From assembly GCA_028551475.1 (NCBI GenBank), contig CM052357.1, positions 3,891,931 through 3,955,930 on the forward strand: DNA of 64,000 nucleotides, in the 5' to 3' direction. A model generated the notes under the pieces. The model worked only from the letters and a program-made list of their open reading frames with translations. It was not told the DNA's origin and did no database searches. This document shows positions 58,301 to 64,000 of this stretch, piece after piece. The DNA is from Casuarina equisetifolia (taxonomy: Eukaryota > Streptophyta > Magnoliopsida > Fagales > Casuarinaceae). A program made the position numbers and the translations under genes. Within the stretch, counting starts at the first letter, position 1, and each line of letters starts with the position of its first letter.

Positions 58301-61010
58301 GTTGAAACTCTTTCCAGCTAAAGATAAAGTTGTGCATGATTCTGTATATGATAAAGTTAGAGAAAAAGTAAAAATACCGAATCTTTATATGATCATCAAA
58401 CTCCACTCCTTACTATATAGGGGTCCTTAAAATTTGGAACTCAGTGTGTACAAGACAATAAAGCAAGCAATTATGTAGTATTATGGTCAACTTCATGTAA
58501 CTCCTCTTTCAAAGAAAAAGGGAAGAAAGAATGGAAACGATCCAAAAAAGATGAAGAAGAAAGTGCTTGCGATGGTTGGAAGGCCATGGGCAAACTTGGA
58601 GAATGGTGGTCCTGTAAACAGACTGTTCATCTTGAGACTGCCCCAATTTCTGATGCTTCTCCATCAGGTGGTCCTTAGTCGGTAAGCCAACCTCGTGGCA
58701 GTACGGAAAGTTGAGAACTTGCCAAGCATCTTTCACATTTAGGTCCACTGTTAATGGCGATGGATCAAACCTTCTATGTCAACCTCTAGATCCTTGAATC
58801 TTTGATATCTTACCCGTAGAAGAGAATGGTTCGGGAGTTTATTGGTCAAGTATTCGCTATCATCATCTTGCTTACCCGAAGTGTCAAAAGTATTGAGTCA
58901 ATGAAAGTCGTGTTCTAGAGTTTGAATATGGTCCAAACTGACAAGACCCTAATGCGGAATTAGGTTTCTAGCTCAAAGTTCTTCATAAACTGTTCAGAGT
59001 TCTACACTCACACATTAATTATCTCTCTGATATGTTAAACCAATTTCTCTTGGATAATTCGTGTGCGGTATGCAAGCAAGTCATATTCAAAATCAAGTAG
59101 AGATTTATTTCTTGATGTTATTAAGGAAGAAATTCTCACACGAAAAAAACACAATCATTGGATAATGTTTAAATAAACATTTATTCTCCCCAACTAATAA
59201 ACTAGTTTATGAGTTGAACTTTAGGTCTATTTATAATAATATCATAGCTAAATTGATTTATTTCAACTGATATTTATCTTAAAATCCTTCATATGTATGT
59301 TAAGTATGCAAGGAAGTATCAAAAACAAAAATCTCACAACTTATAAAAAAAAATTATTGGATAAATTTAAATATAAATTTATTCTCTCTTACTCATTAGC
59401 TTACTTTTAGGTTGAACTTAGGACATATTTAATATTTACAAATATTAGTGTTTTCCAAATTTTTTGCACAAGAATTATGCAATCTAATGGAATCCCCTTG
59501 GAATGACAAGCAATGTCAATGTCGAACCACTTCCCTTTACAATATTTGATGCTCTTACATATAAAGGAATTCAGAGTTTCAACAACAGAGGAATATATTA
59601 TAAAAAAGACTTTGCTAGAATTCTAGGGTAGATCATAGAAGAAACGAGTTCCCACAAATTCCGGAGAAATCTTGCAGCTTCTTGGTGCACTTCTATTTCT
59701 CCATTGAACATCGCTTTTCAACAAAAACAGGCTTATCCTTATTTCAACCACCCCCCTTCTCTTCTCCTCTTCTGTCTTTCTCTCTCTCTCTCTCTCACTT
59801 GGCCAACTTGCTCATGATATCTTCCAATTCAGTTGCCCTTCTGGCCTACCAACTAATTAAACTGTTTATCATTAATGAAACAAAAGCCCAATTCTTCTCT
59901 CTCAACACCAAACTATCAAGCTGTGAGTCATCAGCACTCCATCTTCAACCCGCTAATCAGCTCTAAAGGAAAGGATATGGCATCAGTTTGGTAAACAAGG
60001 ACAGGATCAGCATTTGGCTGGCGCGGACAGATATTAGTTGCTACAGGCTCAATGTTGTTTTTGCACGATGTGGGACCTTGGCAATTGCACGTCCATCATG
60101 TAGGCTGGACAGTTAGCTTGCTTTTGAGAAGACCCTAACCAGAAAATGTTCCAAATTAATCACCAAGACTTAAAAGCAACCCACGTAGCTATTCTTCCAC
60201 TTTCCTTTCTATATGGGGCCAAAGAAACCTAATTTGTTAGGTTAAACTCTTATCAATATCATGTCAAATTCATAGATGGAGATAATCTTCTCACAAGAAG
60301 GAAAAAGATTGCAAAATTTTCTTATAAAACAATGCGAAAACACTCTTATCAAAACAGCCTTCTAGGTTATATATGCAAATCACAGCTCCACTTCATAAGC
60401 TAAGAAATTTGTATGGGCTCTTAGTGAAGTTCTTTATAATTTTCTTCTACCAATGAGTACAAATATTGTGGATGTGCTATTTCAAGCATCTCATTGAGCA
60501 CATTGAGTAGAAAAGGATCTATCTCGAAATGATAACTCCTGTATAGAATTTACTCAAACTTTAAAGATTTCAAATAAAGAAGATAGCAAGATAGATTTAA
60601 CATTGAAATCAAAAGTTAACACATTGAAATAAGTTGATTTTTTTATTGAAAATCACATACTCAACAAGACTTGTAAAGCTATAGATGTTTTATTAGATAC
60701 TAAGACTAACTTAACATTCAAATAAAATAAAATAAAATAAAATAAATGAATTAACAAATAGTCTTTTGTTAACAACAAGTATCTAGTTTTGTTGGGAGTA
60801 TGTATTATCTAGAATCTCTTAGTCTTAAATTTGGCAGCTAAGTGTAAAAATTTGGGTATGTACATAACATAAAAATCAAAAATCAAAAGTTAACACATTA
60901 ATATAAGTTGATTTTCTTCATCAAAACCGTATACTCTCAACAAGACTAATAAAGCTAGACATGGTGATTATCTATCTTATTATGGGTTTGATGGTATTGT
61001 TGGAGACGAA
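58301..61010. other. Intergenic, repeat-rich, no supported gene
   Basis: 59130-59400 holds a copy of the dispersed AT-rich repeat. A (TC)n run is at about 59778-59797. 60607-60690 and 60888-60965 are related to each other (aagttaacacattgaaataa and onward), an imperfect duplication around an (AAATA)n microsatellite at 60721-60746. Short open frames (58509-58748 minus, 59682-59966 plus) show no domains. Confidence 0.5.
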
Positions 61011-61086
61011 CCGATTGACTTGACATGAAGGAACCCGACCAATTCTTACCGATGGACTTGACATGAGGGAACCCGACCAATTCTTA
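61011..61086. repeat. 38-bp tandem duplication
   Basis: Two adjacent 38-base units beginning ccgattgacttgacatgaag and ccgatggacttgacatgagg, differing at two positions. It is a young local duplication in otherwise unique intergenic sequence. Confidence 0.9.
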
Positions 61087-64000
61087 TCCTTGCGTTTGAT
61101 AACATCGCCTCATGTGCATGACATGTGTAACCGGTCCTTTGTCTGGTTTAGTCCACCAAACCAGATTTCCCAACAGTGTGAAACCAAAAGTTTTGGTCCA
61201 GATTCCATATAAATCCCATCTAAATACTCAACAAAATTAAAGAACAGCCTTCATTGATTTCATCATCATCGATTAGGCCCAAGCTTAGCTGGCCCATTTG
61301 TCTTATTAAACAGCTAATCTCCGCATAATGACAAGCTGCATGAACGTGTTAGAACCAACCACGGCACATAACCAGCTCACAAAGGACAAACAAATTTCCA
61401 TCTTGAGAACGAAACAGTAGATGCTCTTAAACTGAGGCTGAGTTAGCTGATTCCTGGTTTTTTCCTACGTGCTTCTTCCATGGGAAGATGCCAAACATTT
61501 TCCCCACCAGAAAGTGATTGGCCAGCGCTGCCCGTTAACTCGACCACCGCCCCCTGGACCAATGACAACTTACGGTGCCGTCAAGCAACTGGTTTTGCAT
61601 CTTCTAACAATTCGGTGTTAGCTAGGCCGGCTGCATGTTCCGAATTGTTGCTTTTTCCTATCACCTCATGTGCTATGCGCATATTTCTGGTCCACACTTT
61701 GTGAGTGGTAGGGAGCTGCACCTATCCCCTTACGAAGAGATCAACATGGGATAATGGAGATGGCTCAAGAGACTGATCTGCAGCTGCTCAATAACAGCAC
61801 GCCACATGTAGAAGACTAGGCGGCTTATCTTGGCAAGAAAATGGTGCTTCTGAGCACGAGATCAAGGTGGGAATATGGCCAATTACTTTTCTGATACCGA
61901 AACGAGTTGGCATTAGATTCAACAAAAAATCCCTTTTCTTTCTAGTTGGTTGAGCCGAAACTTTAGACGAGACAAAAAAACAGTGACACGCTCGATTCCC
62001 GTATCCTCATACAATCTTTGGCCAAGGACTTCTAAGGGAAGTCGAGTGGTCTTACTCGCTGAAAGTGCCAAACTTGGCGTTGTGGATGATTCATATGGGG
62101 TCATGGATATGATAATTCTATCATGCACCTATTACCGGCTCCAACTACGTGCCATGGTGCTGTTTGCAGTAATGGTGGTAATTTAACTTCTTTTTTCTTG
62201 ACTGTCTAGAATTCTATAGCATTGTTTTGTATTTATCTCTATCTTCTTTATCCATTGTTCTTCTTTTTATTTTTCTGTTTTCTTCTCTGGGTTCCAATGT
62301 TATGGGATTCAAAGTGAACTGGGTAGAACCAAAAATGTCGAAGTATTATAAGATTATGATGAGCATTCCAAAGGAAGAAAGAGCATTACTTGCTTATAAT
62401 ATCATCCAACAGAGGCATTAATCAGTGATTCATCATAGTTTTCAAGGACGACTGCAAGTGTCCACTATGAATTGTCTCCTTCAGTACTATTATTGCCCAC
62501 ATGAATTCTAAGAGGTAATCTGCTGAATCTCTAGTAAAATAAATTCCTAGTGTAAATCATATTTCGTCTTCCATCGAAATGATTCCACAGCCAAAACTTA
62601 TCTACCCAAATAGATCAAAAGTTTAAGTCTGTAGCAAGTTCTTTCTGTAAGTACAGTCATTTCTCAACAATCCTTCAAGTCTTAGACCAAGCTTATTGGA
62701 TTTTCAAGTGAGCAACCTTATCAAATCCTGCGTAAATCCCAATTCTGCAGGCTCGAACTCCTGGGAATTACGTAAAATGTTGCAGCAATGGGCGCACTTT
62801 CAAATGGAATCCTGAAGAGCAGCCAGTTTGAAGCAACGAATCTCTGGTGGGTGTGCAGGCTGATAACTATTCAGGGTTCTTGGGATTTATGATTAAGTCC
62901 GCCTCACATTCGCCTTTGTGCACTCTGTCGAAAGGAGAATAAAGCTGACAAGATTTCACTCCGTCTTACACAAATGAATAAAAGTAGATGGAGACTAAAA
63001 GCAGTACATCTTTTGGTTTAGAATATGTAATAATCAAATTGAAATACTTTTAGATAAGCCAAGAATCGTAGGAACAAAATGAAAGTAGCCAGAATTTCAA
63101 AGAATATATGCTTTCATTTGCGAAAGCCATTATATTTCATGGCAATCCAAACCAAAAACTGTCATTTCTGTCTTGAGAAAAAGGGAATAGCTTGTATCTT
63201 TTGTGAGAGAAACGATCAGCAACAAGAAAATATGCATACACAATCACAAGAACGCTGAAAATTTTACACAGTTCGGGTAAAATAGATCACGAAATCCATA
63301 AGAGATAGCTATATAACACTGTTTAGATTTATGTACAACCCAAAGAATTTTCTCTCTTGTGGCTCTCTTTCTTTGAAATATGCACACAAGACCGCGATGA
63401 TTTATGTAGCTCAAGACAATAGTTCTCCAAGTCTACACAGCAACAACTTACTCATATTGTAGCTTGGGATTTGCAGTATATCTCCTTAATGGCTTCATCA
63501 CTCGATCTCCATATCTCATCACTAAACTTAGGTTTCCTGTGCCTCATATTTACAAGCTATCCCTACCGTTGAAAATGATGTCCTTTTACTAGTCCTAGTA
63601 GTAGGTATATTACTATTTCTAATAGTAGTTATATTACTAGTTCTAATGGTAATCGTAATCTAACACATTATCCTAGGCTTATAACCCTAGCTATCTTTTC
63701 TTTTTCTATTTAATGAGCTAGGCTCCAATTCTTGTATTCTTGAATCCATACACATGGCTACATGAGATTGAGTATAGTTGTTTCGTAGTTTCAACTCATT
63801 TCATTTTTTAATATCTAGAAACCCCAGTTATCCAAATGGCGATTATATTCCTTTATAAAATGTTATAAATTTTTTATCACTAGTTAGACTAAAACTTAGT
63901 TGTACCCTCATTCCAAGTTACTTCTGCTACCTCCACTGATATCATGTCTACATGGAATAACACAAATACCCTAGTGGAGTAATGGAATAAAGCCTCATAT
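61087..64000. other. Right-end region, no supported gene; possible retroelement at the edge
   Basis: 61480-61704 is an ATG-initiated open frame of 74 codons, and 61950-62421 holds short open frames; none match a known family. About 63595-63665 has two similar ~24-base units (tattactatttctaatagta). From there to the edge the text resembles an LTR (ccctagctatcttttctttt, gagattgagtatagttgttt) followed by a possible start of coding sequence (catgtctacatggaataaca), but the window ends there. Confidence 0.35.

Noticed and set aside
61480..62421. Short plus-strand frames, one ATG-initiated
   Set aside because: No known family or supporting splice structure; kept only as a note in the intergenic entry.

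Overview
This is a nuclear chromosome segment from a flowering plant, probably a dicot or magnoliid. The evidence is GT-AG introns, chloroplast- and mitochondrion-targeted proteins, plant-only families (PGG ankyrin proteins, TOD1/DUF616, DUF538, nuclear group II maturase, KAT-type K+ channel) and decayed Ty1/copia and LINE retroelements. The species cannot be read from the sequence. Eleven gene models were assembled by hand from splice sites and reading-frame phase. Gene names come from family recognition and remembered Arabidopsis homologues, not from a search.

Layout. 1-1.66 kb: four diverged ~0.4-0.47 kb tandem repeats carrying TATA-like motifs. 1.8-5.7 kb: six-exon ankyrin/PGG membrane protein. 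6.8-23.7 kb: a tandemly duplicated block. Its first copy is an intact divergent pair of TPR-like genes (A on minus, B on plus). Its second copy is an intact A paralogue (C) plus a dead B paralogue. In the second copy a copia-like element lies between the B promoter and its first exon, and a 665-bp solo LTR with a 5-bp target duplication is nested in that element. A LINE fragment sits antisense in intron 2 of B. 23.7-27.6 kb: a 1.86-kb/2.0-kb tandem duplication of non-coding, LTR-like DNA.

28-52.6 kb is the gene-rich core: TOD1-like (+), DUF538 (+), nMAT1 (-), a small secreted IDA-like peptide precursor (-), MNS3 (+), and a KAT1/KAT2-type potassium channel (-) convergent with MNS3. From memory, the Arabidopsis homologues lie in two clusters, At5g46220-46240 (TOD1, DUF538, KAT1) and At1g30000-30020 (MNS3, nMAT1, DUF538). 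The window appears to keep them in one block, which is what an unfractionated ancestral segment would look like. TOD1 and the KAT gene each carry one apparent 1-base frameshift in otherwise intact coding sequence. These could be base-calling errors or real lesions.

52.6-64 kb is gene-poor: a degenerate plus-strand copia polyprotein (about 56.0-58.3 kb), copies of a dispersed AT-rich repeat, short tandem duplications and possibly the start of another retroelement at the right edge. The genes do not form one pathway. They cover plastid TPR proteins, mitochondrial intron splicing, ER N-glycan trimming, Golgi lipid or sugar metabolism, ion transport and peptide signalling. No wholly new system stands out. 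The most interesting signals are the duplicated and disrupted divergent gene pair, the collinear core, and the unusual IDA-like peptide.
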